DNA of 64,000 bases, taken from positions 1-64,000 of the forward strand of contig NZ_QJSP01000005.1 in assembly GCF_003217475.1 (NCBI RefSeq). Direction: 5' to 3'. Origin of the DNA: Williamsia limnetica (lineage in GTDB: Bacteria > Actinomycetota > Actinomycetes > Mycobacteriales > Mycobacteriaceae). Numbering within the stretch: the first letter of the stretch is position 1; each line of letters opens with the position of its first letter. Positions 17,517 through 26,585 of this stretch are shown here, in pieces. The position numbers and the translations under genes were made by a program. The notes beneath the pieces were generated by a model. It was not told the origin of the DNA. It did no database searches and saw nothing but the letters and a program-made list of their open reading frames with translations.

Positions 17517-18175
17517 GAGGCACGTCCTTCGGTTGCGCCGATGCTCGAGATCATGTCGGCGATCTCTGCACTGCGGTCGGTGATCTGGTCAGGGGGACCG
17601 ACCACTTGCACGTTGACGCCGGTGTCGTCGACGACGAATGACGTGATGGAGCCGGCGCTGCTGGGGGTGTTGAAGGTGATCTGCACTCCGATCAAACCGG
17701 CATCGGTGGCAAGGGGCTGGCGTGAGCCTGACATCGCGAGCACCGATTTGCCGTTGGTGGCGGTGTCAACCGCGTCGATCTGCGTGAGTAATTCGTCGGG
17801 CGTTCCGGTGAACGAGTCGGCCGTGACGGTGAGAACGATGTTGCCGCGGGTTAGTTCGACGGAAGGGACCGTATCCGATGCGCTACGTTCACCGACGCGA
17901 AAGCCACTGGCAATGTTCCAGTCGGTAGCCGGCACGAACGAAAGTGTCGGCGTGATTGCGAGTTGGTCACCGGTGACGGCTGGGTCATCGCTCGAGGCAG
18001 CGGAATCGATGGCCGGGACAATGACGGTCCACAGCAACCAGACCAGGAGGATCGCTGCTGCGTGCGGGAACACGCGCGTGTCGAATCCGAGGAACCGGTG
18101 ATCGGCCGGAGGGCGTCGGCGGTGCGGACTGGGTTGGTGCCGCGGACCGGTACCGGTTGAGGTGCTCAAAGCCAC
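17513..18175 (-). CDS. Single-span membrane protein, possible PrsW partner
   Basis: 220 residues: a basic, Pro-rich cytoplasmic N-terminus, one membrane helix (AAAILLVWLLWTVIVPAI, about residues 40-58) and an extracytoplasmic domain of about 160 residues rich in Ser, Thr and Val with no cysteines. No named family is recognised. It is translationally coupled (ATGA) to the PrsW-type protease downstream, suggesting a joint role in envelope stress sensing, though that is inference from position. Confidence 0.6.
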   Translation of the reverse strand: MALSTSTGTGPRHQPSPHRRRPPADHRFLGFDTRVFPHAAAILLVWLLWTVIVPAIDSAASSDDPAVTGDQLAITPTLSFVPATDWNIASGFRVGERSASDTVPSVELTRGNIVLTVTADSFTGTPDELLTQIDAVDTATNGKSVLAMSGSRQPLATDAGLIGVQITFNTPSSAGSITSFVVDDTGVNVQVVGPPDQITDRSAEIADMISSIGATEGRAS

Positions 18176-18564
18176 CCTCCTGGTGGTTGAAGTTGAGAGT
18201 AACTATATGCAGAGTTGTGTCGAGCTGGCGCAGTGGTCGGGATACCGCATCTGGTCGAGACTTCTGGGAAAAGGCTTCTGCCCATGGGGCGAGTCAAAGG
18301 TCCAGCAGTCGTAGATGCCAAGTCGATCTCGGGGTCTCAGAGCGCAGGCGGGAGGCACAGACTGTGCACAGCGCCCGACGAAGAGAATTGCAGCACAATT
18401 GGGTTCGTTTCGAGGGCATCGAAAGGGCTGTTCCGGTCGGGATAGGGCCGTTTCCGTATCGGGCGCCGCCCTTCGGTCGCAAAGACTGGCTCAGCCGTTC
18501 AGGCGTGCGGTTGACCTGACGGTGCAACCGGCAGGGTATAGTTAGGCTCTCTTAACTTCGAAGG
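18176..18564. other. 388-bp divergent intergenic region
   Basis: Lies between the leftward PrsW-partner gene and the rightward siderophore-binding lipoprotein. It carries promoter elements at the right end (TTGACC at 18511-18516, TATAGT at 18537-18542) and the iron box. No supported gene is seen in the remainder; the frames are Arg-rich and without a plausible product. Confidence 0.5.
18537..18555. promoter_or_regulatory. IdeR/DmdR-type iron box overlapping -10
   Basis: TATAGTTAGGCTCTCTTAA agrees with the consensus TTAGGTTAGGCTAACCTAA at about 13 of 19 positions, including the central GTTAGGCT. It overlaps the likely -10 (TATAGT) immediately before the siderophore-binding lipoprotein, the classic position for iron-dependent repression. 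Confidence 0.65.
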
Positions 18565-19599
18565 ATGAGGCTGTTTGTGAACCCTGTGTTGAGTCGCCGC
18601 GCGATGTTGTCGGTCACCTTTGCCACGGCAACGGGATTTGTGCTCGCAGGGTGCGGCCAGAATTCGAGCGACCCCGCGTCGCCCGACGCAAACCGCGGCG
18701 AGGGCGAACCGAACGCGTTCCCGGTGACGATCGATCACAAGTTCGGATCCACCACGATCGACCGGGCGCCCCAGCGCATCGCTGCGGTGGGCATCGGCGA
18801 TGCGGACGTGTTGCTCTCGCTCGGATTGACTCCGGTGCTTGTTCCGGTGTGGAAGGGGTCGACCGATGACGGGATCGGTGTCTGGGCGGACTCCAGCGTT
18901 ACGGGCGCAGAACCAACACCGTTGGCCAACGCCACCACTGAGTTCGATATCGAGACCATTCTTGCGTCGGCGCCGGATGTGATCATCGCGGTCAACAATG
19001 CGATCGACGAAGAGCTCTATGCTCAGCTCAGTGCTATCGCGCCCACTGTCCTGCATGCTGCCGACCAGACTGACTGGGTGCTCCCGTGGCAGGAAGTGAC
19101 CACCAGAATTGGTACAGCAGTTGGATTGGCTGCCCGCGCCGGCGAGGACGTGCGCGAGATCGAGGAGCTGATCGTTCGCACGCGCACCGAAAACCCGCAG
19201 TTCGAAGGCAAAACAGCAGTGCTGGTGATCCGCTGGAGCGATGGAATGCTGCGCGCATTCAGCCCCGAGGCCGCACGTTCGCAGCTGCTGACCCAGTTGG
19301 GATTTGCTGCCCCTGCGGGGTTGAGAGATCGGTTCGCCGGCAAGCTGAATTACGAGATCGCAGCCGAGAACTACGACATCCTCGAGTGCGACTATCTGGT
19401 CTTCGACAACTACGACAAGTCCCGTGCCGACATGGAGGCGCAAGCGACGTTCACCAGTCTCGAGGTCGTCGAGTCCGGTCGTCTGATCGCCCTGGATCCC
19501 ATTGTCAGCGACGCGGTTTCCATGCCGAATCCACTGACGATCCCCTTTGTCTTGGATGATTTGGTTGCGAAGATCAATGCCGCGGGTGCGCCGCGATAA
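18565..19599 (+). CDS. Iron-siderophore substrate-binding lipoprotein
   Basis: 344 residues from the ATG. The better initiator may be the GTG at 18577 (340 residues): AAGGATGAGG lies 6 nt before it. A signal peptide ends in the lipobox FVLAGCG. The FepB-like fold shows DHKFGSTTIDRAPQRIAAVG, DFETI-like ILASAPDVIIAVN and LSAIAPTVLH. It should bind a ferric siderophore outside the membrane. As with the other binding protein in this window, no permease or ATPase gene is adjacent. The iron box over the promoter predicts induction under iron limitation. Its 3' end overlaps the convergent MFS gene by 26 bp. Confidence 0.85.
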   Translation: MRLFVNPVLSRRAMLSVTFATATGFVLAGCGQNSSDPASPDANRGEGEPNAFPVTIDHKFGSTTIDRAPQRIAAVGIGDADVLLSLGLTPVLVPVWKGSTDDGIGVWADSSVTGAEPTPLANATTEFDIETILASAPDVIIAVNNAIDEELYAQLSAIAPTVLHAADQTDWVLPWQEVTTRIGTAVGLAARAGEDVREIEELIVRTRTENPQFEGKTAVLVIRWSDGMLRAFSPEAARSQLLTQLGFAAPAGLRDRFAGKLNYEIAAENYDILECDYLVFDNYDKSRADMEAQATFTSLEVVESGRLIALDPIVSDAVSMPNPLTIPFVLDDLVAKINAAGAPR

Positions 19600-20884
19600 C
19601 GCTCGATCGACCCGACCACACCCACAGTCCCGCCGCCGAGGCAGCAACTCCGGTCGCCACCAGCAACCACGGTGTGGCCGGTACGGCGTGGCCGTTGTCG
19701 ACGAGGTCGTACACGCCGCCGACGGTGACGGTTCCGAGAAGCGCAAGAGTGCCGCCGATGGTGTTGAGCATGCCGTAATGCGCTCCGAGGTTGTTCTCAC
19801 GACCCAAGATCGCGATCGTGTCGCGCATGGGTGGGACCATCAGCATCTGGCCCAGATGCAACACCGCGATCCACATGGCGAGACCCACGATCTGGGTGGA
19901 ATACGACGCTGGTGCGATCACGCCCGTGGCCAGTGGAGCGAGGAATGACGCAGCGATCAGCAACAGTCCGATGGTGATCGCCCGCCGATGTCCCAACCGA
20001 TGGGCAACCGACACCGTGGGCCCCTGGCCGACGATCACCAACACCGCGCCGCCGACATAGAACCAGCCCAGTGACGACTGCGAGCCGATTCCACGGTCGA
20101 GTTGTTCGGGCAGCATGAGGTACAGCTGACTGTAGGCCGCCAGCTGGACGCTGCAAAGCGCCGCGAACAGCAGGAAAGGCCTGTTGCTCAACACACTCCG
20201 CCACACAGTGCGCAAACTGTGGGTCACGGCCGGTACGTCGGGCAACCGGCCGTCAATGCCGCCGGTGGGCCGCTCGAAGTAGCGATAGAAACCGACCCAC
20301 AGCACAGCAAACAACACTGCTGCGGCCGACGCCGTCCACGAGAACGGAACCACCAGCAAGGCTGCCCCCAGCGCCGGCCCAATGACGGTGCCCAGTCGGC
20401 TGCACATTTGTTCCAGAGCAAACAACTCCGTCCGCCGCATCACCCCGGCCTCTTCGAGACCACGTCCGTACACCGCGTTCGCAGACTCCACCGCAGGAGC
20501 AAACAGCGCCGCGGCAAAGCCCACCAGCAGTATCCCGGCGATCACGAGGGCCACGCTCTGAGCCAGTCCCAGCAGCAGGAAGCCTGCAACTCGAATGGCG
20601 ATGCCCACGAGAATGACCGGCCGCGTGCCGAATTTGTCGGCGAGGCTTCCGCCGAGGAAGAACATGCCCTGCTGGCTGAACATTCGCAGCCCCAACACCA
20701 GGCCGACGATCCACGCCGCGAAGCCGAGATCCTGTGACAGATGCACTGCCAGAAAGGGAACGACGAGGTAGAAGCCGATGTTGAACAGCACCATCGAGAC
20801 AAGTAGCAGCCTGACCACGGGAGGCGCAACGCGCAGCTTCGCGATCGTCTTGCTACCAGGAAAGAATCGCGCGCTGAGCACCAC
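19574..20884 (-). CDS. MFS transporter, 12 helices
   Basis: 436 residues from a GTG. MFS motif A-like GGSLADKFGTRPVILVG follows helix 2, and twelve hydrophobic segments are evident with a central loop around residues 205-235. The sequence pattern is of the MdtH/YfcJ-like drug:proton group. It faces the siderophore-binding gene tail to tail, overlapping its end; a siderophore exporter is possible but unsupported by motif. The substrate is unknown. Confidence 0.82.
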   Translation of the reverse strand: MVLSARFFPGSKTIAKLRVAPPVVRLLLVSMVLFNIGFYLVVPFLAVHLSQDLGFAAWIVGLVLGLRMFSQQGMFFLGGSLADKFGTRPVILVGIAIRVAGFLLLGLAQSVALVIAGILLVGFAAALFAPAVESANAVYGRGLEEAGVMRRTELFALEQMCSRLGTVIGPALGAALLVVPFSWTASAAAVLFAVLWVGFYRYFERPTGGIDGRLPDVPAVTHSLRTVWRSVLSNRPFLLFAALCSVQLAAYSQLYLMLPEQLDRGIGSQSSLGWFYVGGAVLVIVGQGPTVSVAHRLGHRRAITIGLLLIAASFLAPLATGVIAPASYSTQIVGLAMWIAVLHLGQMLMVPPMRDTIAILGRENNLGAHYGMLNTIGGTLALLGTVTVGGVYDLVDNGHAVPATPWLLVATGVAASAAGLWVWSGRSSVIAAHPRH

Positions 20885-20925
20885 AGTCGAGACCCTATTG
20901 CCCGCAACGCCGCCAATGGAAATCG

Positions 20926-21765
20926 CTAGGCAGGGAAATCCGCGCCGCGGGAGAGAGTTTCGTTTGCCCGGATGTCTGCCAACGCTTCCTCCAGGGTGTC
21001 GGTCACGGCGTCAAAACCGCCGTTGCCCAGCACCAGCCGCCGGGGTGGAGGGTGCTGGGCCATTGCTGCGATCACCGCACGGGCACCGCGGCGCGGATCG
21101 CCGGGCTGCGCACCGTCAATGTCCACGAACGCGGAGCGGACCTGCTCTAGCATCTCGTGGTACTCCACGATCGGCTCTGACACCGGCTCGTCGGCGAAGC
21201 CGGCGTACGCGTTCGTGCGCGACGCCCCCGGTTCGACTGCCAGCACGGAGATCCCCTGTGCGGCGACTTCGGCGCGCAGCGTCTCGGTGACTGCTTCGAC
21301 GGCGAACTTCGTCGCGCTGTAGTAGCCGAATCCGGTCGCCGCCACGATCCCGGCCACCGATGAGACGTTCACGACCCACCCGTTGCCGCGAGCGCGCATC
21401 CCCGGTAGCACCGCGCGCGTCACGGACAACACAGCGAAGAAGTTCAGCTCGAACATCGCCCGCACCGAAGACTCGGTCATGCCCTCGATCGATCCGAACC
21501 ACCCGCGGCCGGCGTTGTTGACCAGCACGTCGATACCGCCGTAGTGCTGTTCGGCGGCGCGCACCGCGCGCTGAACCTGCGCGCTGTCGGTGACATCGAG
21601 CGGCACGACGAGAACACGGTCACCGTACTGCTCGGCCCACGTCGCCAGCTCCTGCGGACGACGGGACGTGAGCACCACGCGGTCCCCCGTCTCCAGCGCC
21701 GCCTCGGCGAACGCAACACCGAAGCCGCCGGGCGTGCCTCCTGTGATGAACCATCGCCGTGTCAT
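20926..21765 (-). CDS. Classical SDR family oxidoreductase
   Basis: 279 residues. Rossmann dinucleotide site ITGGTPGGFG, adenine-side Asp in PLDVTD, NNAG at residues about 87-90, catalytic Ser in VVNVSSVAG and YSATK (Tyr and Lys). The R-rich turn after strand 2 (TSRRPQEL) suggests NADP(H). Its start overlaps the stop of an NTF2-like gene by 4 bp, so they are co-translated. Divergence from a MerR-type regulator with intervening dyads suggests effector-induced expression. The substrate is unknown. Confidence 0.88.
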   Translation of the reverse strand: MTRRWFITGGTPGGFGVAFAEAALETGDRVVLTSRRPQELATWAEQYGDRVLVVPLDVTDSAQVQRAVRAAEQHYGGIDVLVNNAGRGWFGSIEGMTESSVRAMFELNFFAVLSVTRAVLPGMRARGNGWVVNVSSVAGIVAATGFGYYSATKFAVEAVTETLRAEVAAQGISVLAVEPGASRTNAYAGFADEPVSEPIVEYHEMLEQVRSAFVDIDGAQPGDPRRGARAVIAAMAQHPPPRRLVLGNGGFDAVTDTLEEALADIRANETLSRGADFPA

Positions 21766-22100
21766 GGCTCGATCACCAACCGGCTGATCAGCGCGCCGTC
21801 CAACGTGAAGCGATAGTGCAGGTCGGCGACCCCGCCGGGGAAGTTGCCCTCCAGGTGCTGCCCGAGGTCGACGGTCGTGGCGGTCGTGGTCGCGCCGGTG
21901 AACTCGGATGTGTAGGTGTACTCACTGACCGAGCCGGCCAGCCAGGCTCCTATCTCTTCGTGGCCCGTGTAGTCGCGGCCCTCATCGGTCACGACGGCGG
22001 CGGCGGAGAGGGTGGCGAGCGCTCGGTCATCTTCTCGGTTGTCGAGCGCGGTCATAAACGTTTTCACGGTGTTCGGGAGTGCATCCCATTCTGTTGTCAT
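21762..22100 (-). CDS. NTF2/SnoaL-like small protein
   Basis: 112 residues with the cone-shaped NTF2-like pattern: helix FMTALDNREDDRALATL, then VVTDEGRDYTGHEEIGAWL, and alternating strands to the end (ADLHYRFTLDGALISRLVIE). Members are small isomerases, cyclases or ligand-binding proteins. It precedes and overlaps the SDR gene, so it may act on the same metabolite. It is the first gene of the unit that faces the MerR regulator. Confidence 0.75.
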   Translation of the reverse strand: MTTEWDALPNTVKTFMTALDNREDDRALATLSAAAVVTDEGRDYTGHEEIGAWLAGSVSEYTYTSEFTGATTTATTVDLGQHLEGNFPGGVADLHYRFTLDGALISRLVIEP

Positions 22101-22114
22101 GGCACCACGGTGGA

Positions 22115-22134
22115 ACTTTCCCTAAGGGGAAAGT
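22115..22134. promoter_or_regulatory. MerR-type operator for the leftward NTF2/SDR unit
   Basis: Arms ACTTTCCC and GGGAAAGT flank a TAAG centre. Read leftward, TTGACT is followed by about 19 bp carrying the dyad, the long spacer typical of MerR-activated promoters. Confidence 0.6.
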
Positions 22135-22151
22135 CAACCCGGGGTGCGCTG

Positions 22152-22182
22152 TTGACCTTGCCCCAGGGGGACACTGCAGGAT
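22152..22182 (+). promoter_or_regulatory. MerR-type promoter/operator for the regulator itself
   Basis: TTGACC (22152-22157) and CAGGAT (22177-22182) are 19 bp apart, with a CCTTGCCCCAGGGGGACA dyad in the spacer. This resembles the leftward operator and suggests autoregulation of the MerR-family gene downstream. Confidence 0.55.
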
Positions 22183-22216
22183 GCTCTTACACCGGTAACG
22201 CGCAGAGGAGGACGCC

Positions 22217-23044
22217 GTGAGCGCACAGGTCTCGATTGGTGACTTCGCAGTGATGACCAGCCTGAGCAGGAAGGCGCTCCGGCACTACCACGAGATCGGC
22301 ATCCTCGAACCAGCCCACATCGATGCCCACACGGGCTACCGCTTCTACGACACCAGCCAGGTCGATCATGCGCACATCATCCGGCGGTTCCGTTCTCTCG
22401 GTATGTCCATACCCGACATCAAAGCGCTGCTGAGTACGGACGACCCCGCCACTCGCACCGAGATCATCACGACTCATCTCGAACAGATGGAAATGCAGCT
22501 GCAGCAGACTCGAGACACTGTCGGCGCGCTGCGTGAGCTGCTGTCTCCGGTGCACACCCCGGCCTTCGTGGCGGTGCGCCACGAACCGGCACTCGCGGTG
22601 TGGTCGATTGGCGCCACCGTCGAGGCTTCCGAGATCGACATCTGGTTCGCGGCGACGCTGATGAAACTGTGGGACGCAGTGGCCATCGCCACAAGGGCGC
22701 CGTCCACGGTAGTGCCAGGCGGCCTCTATGACCGAGAGCTCTTTCTCGAATCACGTGGTAGAGCAACCCTTTTCGTCCCTGCGCCGCACTCAGTGGAACC
22801 TCCGGAGGGCGTCCGCGCCGAGGTCCTACCCCCGGCCGAATTTGCGGTACTCACCCACCCCGGCGGCCACGAAGGCATCGACCGCAGCTACGCGGCCCTG
22901 GGCACCTACGCAAACGAGCACCTGATCAGCCACCAGGGGCCAATCCGCGAACACTACTTCGGTGGCACGCCCTCAGCGCCAACACAGTTCACCGCCACCG
23001 AAATCTGCTGGCCGATCTTCAGCACCACTCCTGCGCCGCAGTGA
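22217..23044 (+). CDS. MerR family regulator with GyrI-like effector domain
   Basis: 275 residues from a GTG. The N-terminal MerR winged helix (ISIGDFAVMTSLSRKALRHYHEIG-type pattern, GYRFYDTSQVDHAHIIRRF) is followed by a coiled dimerisation helix (about residues 80-115) and a C-terminal GyrI-like/BmrR-like ligand domain starting near residue 120. Such regulators twist a 19-bp-spaced promoter when they bind a bulky, often cationic ligand. It is divergent from the NTF2/SDR operon, with suitable operators in between. Confidence 0.85.
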   Translation: MSAQVSIGDFAVMTSLSRKALRHYHEIGILEPAHIDAHTGYRFYDTSQVDHAHIIRRFRSLGMSIPDIKALLSTDDPATRTEIITTHLEQMEMQLQQTRDTVGALRELLSPVHTPAFVAVRHEPALAVWSIGATVEASEIDIWFAATLMKLWDAVAIATRAPSTVVPGGLYDRELFLESRGRATLFVPAPHSVEPPEGVRAEVLPPAEFAVLTHPGGHEGIDRSYAALGTYANEHLISHQGPIREHYFGGTPSAPTQFTATEICWPIFSTTPAPQ

Positions 23045-23099
23045 CAGCAGCACGTCCCGCAGTCACCGCTTCCGGCGTGGATGGTGCATGACCAGTAGG

Positions 23100-23630
23100 T
23101 CACCGTTGCGTAATGCTTTTCACGAGTAGGTCGATGATCTCTCGTTGTTCGGTTTCGTCGCCGGGATGGGTCAGTAGACCTTCGACCACGAACGCGATGA
23201 TGTGGCTTGCGGGCTGCGCATCCTCAGGTGGCAGGTCAGCACGGGTGAGGGCGTCGGCCGTTGCGTGAAAACCGTTGTGCCAATTGTGGATCACCGGCGA
23301 GGTGGAGCGTCGCGAATGGACAGTGTCGACGAGGTTGCGCAAGGGTGACAACTCACTGACCGCGAACATGATCTTGTCCGCCAGGGGACGCTGTGCCACC
23401 GGCTCGTATCGCGCCATCGCCTCGGCCAGCAGTTGCTCGAGTACTGCCACCAGTAGATGGTCTTTGTCCGGGAAGTACCAGTAGACGGTGTTGGCGGTGA
23501 CTCCGGCATCGGCCGCGATCTTGGACAGTGCTGTGTCGTCGTAGCCGTTGGCCACAAAGCGCAGACGGGCGGCGGCGATGATCTCGTCCCGTTTTTCTGC
23601 CCGTGCTTGTGGACGACGGTTGGCCGGCAT
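23100..23630 (-). CDS. TetR family transcriptional regulator
   Basis: 176 residues. N-terminal HTH: IIAAARLRFVANGYDDTALS then IAADAGVTANTVYWYFPDKD, the canonical TetR pattern. The C-terminal ligand domain has no assignable specificity. It is divergent from an alpha/beta hydrolase gene, and a large paired inverted repeat lies between them, so it probably represses the hydrolase and itself. Confidence 0.88.
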   Translation of the reverse strand: MPANRRPQARAEKRDEIIAAARLRFVANGYDDTALSKIAADAGVTANTVYWYFPDKDHLLVAVLEQLLAEAMARYEPVAQRPLADKIMFAVSELSPLRNLVDTVHSRRSTSPVIHNWHNGFHATADALTRADLPPEDAQPASHIIAFVVEGLLTHPGDETEQREIIDLLVKSITQR

Positions 23631-23642
23631 GCGAACACCTTA

Positions 23643-23690
23643 CTTGATTGGCGTTCAAGAAGGCGCTACTATTCTTGAACACCAATCAAG
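23643..23690. promoter_or_regulatory. Paired inverted repeat, probable TetR operator
   Basis: CTTGATTGGCGTTCAAGAA (23643-23661) and TTCTTGAACACCAATCAAG (23672-23690) are reverse complements at 18 of 19 positions. Each arm is itself partly dyadic (TTGA, 7 bases, TCAA). The site lies between the TetR gene and the divergent hydrolase gene, so two dimers could bind side by side. Confidence 0.7.
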
Positions 23691-23706
23691 AAGATGGGGG
23701 CGCGCC

Positions 23707-24651
23707 GTGTCGAGTGGTAGTGAGTACGCCAAGACCGAAGAGTTCTTCTCCAGCCGCGGGGTCAGGTGCGCTGCGACGGTGTACCGACCGAGTGCACCCG
23801 TGGGTCGGGTGCCGGTGGTTGTGATGGCTCACGGCTTCGCCGGAACGCGGGGGATCCGGTTGCCGTCCTACGCGGAGTCCTTCGCCGCTGCGGGATACGC
23901 CGTGGTCCTGTTCGACTACCGCTACTTCGGCGACAGTGAGGGTGAGCCCCGCCAATTGCTCGACGTGCGAGCGCAACTCGATGACTGGCGAGCCGCGATC
24001 GGTTTTGCCCGGTCTCTGCAGTGCGTTGATGGCGACCGCGTCGTCGCGTGGGGCACGTCGTTTGCCGGAGGTCATGTGTTGACGCTGGCCGGCCGTGGTG
24101 AGCGGTTGGCGGCAGTGATCGCTCAGGTTCCCCACGTCAGTGGACCGGCGGCGGTGCGAGCCACCGGTCTGCGGCAGGTGCTGCGGCTCGCGCCGGTGGG
24201 TGTGGCCGACCTCGTGGGAGCGTACTTTCGGCGGCCGCCACGCTACGTCGCGGCGGTCGGAGACAACAATGCGGTGGCGGCCCTCGCTGCGCCCGGCGCG
24301 ATGGCCGGGTTCGAGCGACTGATTGCCGAATCAGGCCTGAGACGTGGAGATTACCCGGAGACAGTGGCGGCGCGGATCCTGGTGAAGATCGGGCTCTATT
24401 CTCCTGCCCGAACGGCCCGGAAGATCATGTGTCCAGCGCTGATCCAGGTGGCTACGTTGGACAACATCGCGCCTGCTGTGGCCGCGGCGAAAGCTGCCGC
24501 GAAGATTCCGCGGTCGACGCTGCGGCGCTATGAATGCGGTCATTTCGATCCCTATGTTGACCCCGACTTTCCCCGAGTGGTCGCAGACCAACTCCAATTC
24601 CTGACCGAGACTGTGCCCGTCGGCGCCAGGCAGGTGTCCCAAAGGGATTGA
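23707..24651 (+). CDS. Alpha/beta hydrolase (dienelactone-hydrolase-like/X-Pro-like fold)
   Basis: 314 residues from the GTG at 23707; a longer frame would overlap the divergent TetR start and its operator. Motifs: MAHGFAGTRGIRLPSYAE (oxyanion side), the nucleophile elbow GTSFAGGHVL (Ser), VATLDNIAP as acid region, and a C-terminal YECGHFDPY (His). The pattern fits a serine hydrolase of the DLH/CocE-like group acting in the cytoplasm. The divergent TetR and operator imply induction by the substrate. Substrate unknown. Confidence 0.82.
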   Translation: MSSGSEYAKTEEFFSSRGVRCAATVYRPSAPVGRVPVVVMAHGFAGTRGIRLPSYAESFAAAGYAVVLFDYRYFGDSEGEPRQLLDVRAQLDDWRAAIGFARSLQCVDGDRVVAWGTSFAGGHVLTLAGRGERLAAVIAQVPHVSGPAAVRATGLRQVLRLAPVGVADLVGAYFRRPPRYVAAVGDNNAVAALAAPGAMAGFERLIAESGLRRGDYPETVAARILVKIGLYSPARTARKIMCPALIQVATLDNIAPAVAAAKAAAKIPRSTLRRYECGHFDPYVDPDFPRVVADQLQFLTETVPVGARQVSQRD

Positions 24652-24764
24652 CAGACAAGACTGCGCGCGCAGCTGAGGCCGCAGGGCATTCCGATTGAAT
24701 CGGACCGGAACTGTCGGGTGGGGGCCGCGATCGACGTGCAGACTCAACTGAGAAAGGGGTCGCC

Positions 24765-25631
24765 GTGATCACTGAGCTGAACAAGTTACTCGAGGGCGTC
24801 GAGACGCATCTGTGCGAAAGCCTCGACATTCCTGCGCTGGCGAACAGCCTGGGCACGACTGAATACCACTTGCGGCGGATGTTCTCATCGCTGACGGGTA
24901 TGCCGCTGTCGGAGTACGTCCGGCGGCGGCGGATGACCGTCGCAGCGGCCGAGGTGGTCGAGGGTGCGCCGCTACTGGATGTCGCGGTCAGGTTCGGGTA
25001 CAGCTCCGCTGAGGCGTTCGGCCGGGCATTTCTGGCCGTGCACGGTGCCGGCCCGGGTGAAGTGCGCAGGAACGGCGGCCCCCTTCGGTCACAACCAAAA
25101 CTCAGGCTCCGCCTGACCGTCGAAGGGAACACATCAATGGACACTCGCATCGCCGACCGACCGGCATTCCGTCTTGTCGGTCACGCCACGCGCGTCCCAC
25201 TCCTGCACGAGGGAGTGAACCCACACATCGCGGCGCACATTGCCGCGCTACCCGGAGTCGAGCATGCGCGGCTCAAAGCACTCGCGAACACCGAACCGGC
25301 CGGCCTCCTACAGGTCAGTGCCGATGTCGATCCCGACTACACCGAAGGGAGCGAACTCACCTACATGCATGGCGTCGCACTCGATGCGGCGACTGCTGCG
25401 CCAGATGACCTCGATGTGATTGAGGTCCCAGCGGGCGTGTGGGCCGTGTTTCGCACCAGTGGCCCGTACCCGACCGCGCTACAGCAGACCTACGCCGCGT
25501 CGGCGACCGAGTGGTTCCCGTCGAACCCGTGGCGCCTGCGTCCGGGGCCATCAATTGCCGCTGTCCTCGACCGTGCTGAAGACTTCTCCACTGCGACAAC
25601 TGAACTCTGGTTGCCGATCGAGCGCGCGTAG
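24765..25631 (+). CDS. AraC family regulator with GyrI-like effector domain
   Basis: 288 residues from a GTG behind GAAAGGGG. N-terminal double HTH of the AraC type (LDIPALANSLGTTEYHLRRM, FSSLTGMPLSEYVRRRRM, VAVRFGYSSAEAFGRAF) is joined to a C-terminal GyrI-like ligand domain (from about residue 125). This Rob/SoxS-like combination senses small toxic molecules and activates export or detoxification genes. It has no closely coupled partner in the window. Confidence 0.88.
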   Translation: MITELNKLLEGVETHLCESLDIPALANSLGTTEYHLRRMFSSLTGMPLSEYVRRRRMTVAAAEVVEGAPLLDVAVRFGYSSAEAFGRAFLAVHGAGPGEVRRNGGPLRSQPKLRLRLTVEGNTSMDTRIADRPAFRLVGHATRVPLLHEGVNPHIAAHIAALPGVEHARLKALANTEPAGLLQVSADVDPDYTEGSELTYMHGVALDAATAAPDDLDVIEVPAGVWAVFRTSGPYPTALQQTYAASATEWFPSNPWRLRPGPSIAAVLDRAEDFSTATTELWLPIERA

Positions 25632-25874
25632 CGCACCACACAGGGCTGGTATGCCTTCCCACCGGATCGGTGGTCATTGCCGTTGCATCATCGATGAAGG
25701 TGTGGCCGAGCGGTCGCGGTTGACATCTGCGACGTCTCGCCGGACGATATGTGAGTTGAATCACAGCATTGGCGTGGTGGCTCGATTTTCGGGTGATCGA
25801 CGTCCGGCGCGTGTTGATCTGAAGTCCAGCGGCACGCTGCGTGACAACCGATCACGTCAGGTTGGGAGGACAAC
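25632..25874. other. Intergenic region before the nitrile hydratase operon
   Basis: A 242-bp stretch with no supported gene. A GGGAGGAC site immediately precedes the nitrile hydratase beta start. No clear -35/-10 or operator was recognised. Confidence 0.4.
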
Positions 25875-26585
25875 GTGAACGGCGTATTCGATCTCGGGGG
25901 GACCGATGGTCTTGGTCCGGTCAATCCTCCGGACAGCGAACCGGTATTCAGGGCCGAATGGGAAAAGGCCGTATTCGCCATGTACCCGGCCTGCGTGGGC
26001 GCTGGGTACTTCGGAATCGACCAGTTCCGCCACGGCGTCGAGAAGATGGACCCGGCGACGTACCTCACTTCGGCCTACTACGAGCATTGGCTGCACTCCA
26101 TTGAGGCTCACGCCGTCGCGGTTGGGGCCATCGATCCGGATGAACTGGATCGCCGTACCCAGCACTATCTCGACAACCCCGAAGCCCCTCTCCCAGAACA
26201 CGAACAACGCCAAGATCTGCTCGACTTCGTCGATGCCGCGGTATCGGTGGGTGCTTCCGCTGGAAGAAGAACGGTCGAACAGCCGCGTTTCTCGGTCGGC
26301 GACAAGGTGCGCGCTGCGGACATCAGCCCGTTCGGACACACCCGTTTGGCTCGGTACATTCGAGGCAAGCAGGCCGTGGTCGTTGCCCATCGCGGGTCGT
26401 TCATCTACCCCGATTCCGCAGGAAATGGGTTCGGAGATGCGCCGGAGCATGTCTACACCGTCAAGTTCTCCAGCGAAGAACTGTGGGGCAGAGGCTTTGG
26501 GGATCCCAGTGGGTCGGTGTGCTTCGACGTATGGGATCCCTACCTCGAATCGATCGATGAGAAAGAAGAAGCGAGGAGCGCATGA
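25875..26585 (+). CDS. nthB: Nitrile hydratase subunit beta
   Basis: 236 residues. The N-terminus [18 protein letters not shown] is the family hallmark, and the C-terminal SH3-like domain is present: [33 protein letters not shown] and [13 protein letters not shown]. With the alpha subunit it forms the enzyme that hydrates nitriles to amides. Beta before alpha is the order seen in cobalt-type operons such as those of Rhodococcus rhodochrous J1. Its stop overlaps the alpha start (ATGA). Confidence 0.95.
   Translation: MNGVFDLGGTDGLGPVNPPDSEPVFRAEWEKAVFAMYPACVGAGYFGIDQFRHGVEKMDPATYLTSAYYEHWLHSIEAHAVAVGAIDPDELDRRTQHYLDNPEAPLPEHEQRQDLLDFVDAAVSVGASAGRRTVEQPRFSVGDKVRAADISPFGHTRLARYIRGKQAVVVAHRGSFIYPDSAGNGFGDAPEHVYTVKFSSEELWGRGFGDPSGSVCFDVWDPYLESIDEKEEARSA

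Noticed and set aside
18499-19800. 433-codon leftward open frame under the siderophore-binding gene
   Set aside because: It overlaps a complete lipoprotein gene on the other strand and runs into the real MFS gene in another frame; no recognisable protein features.
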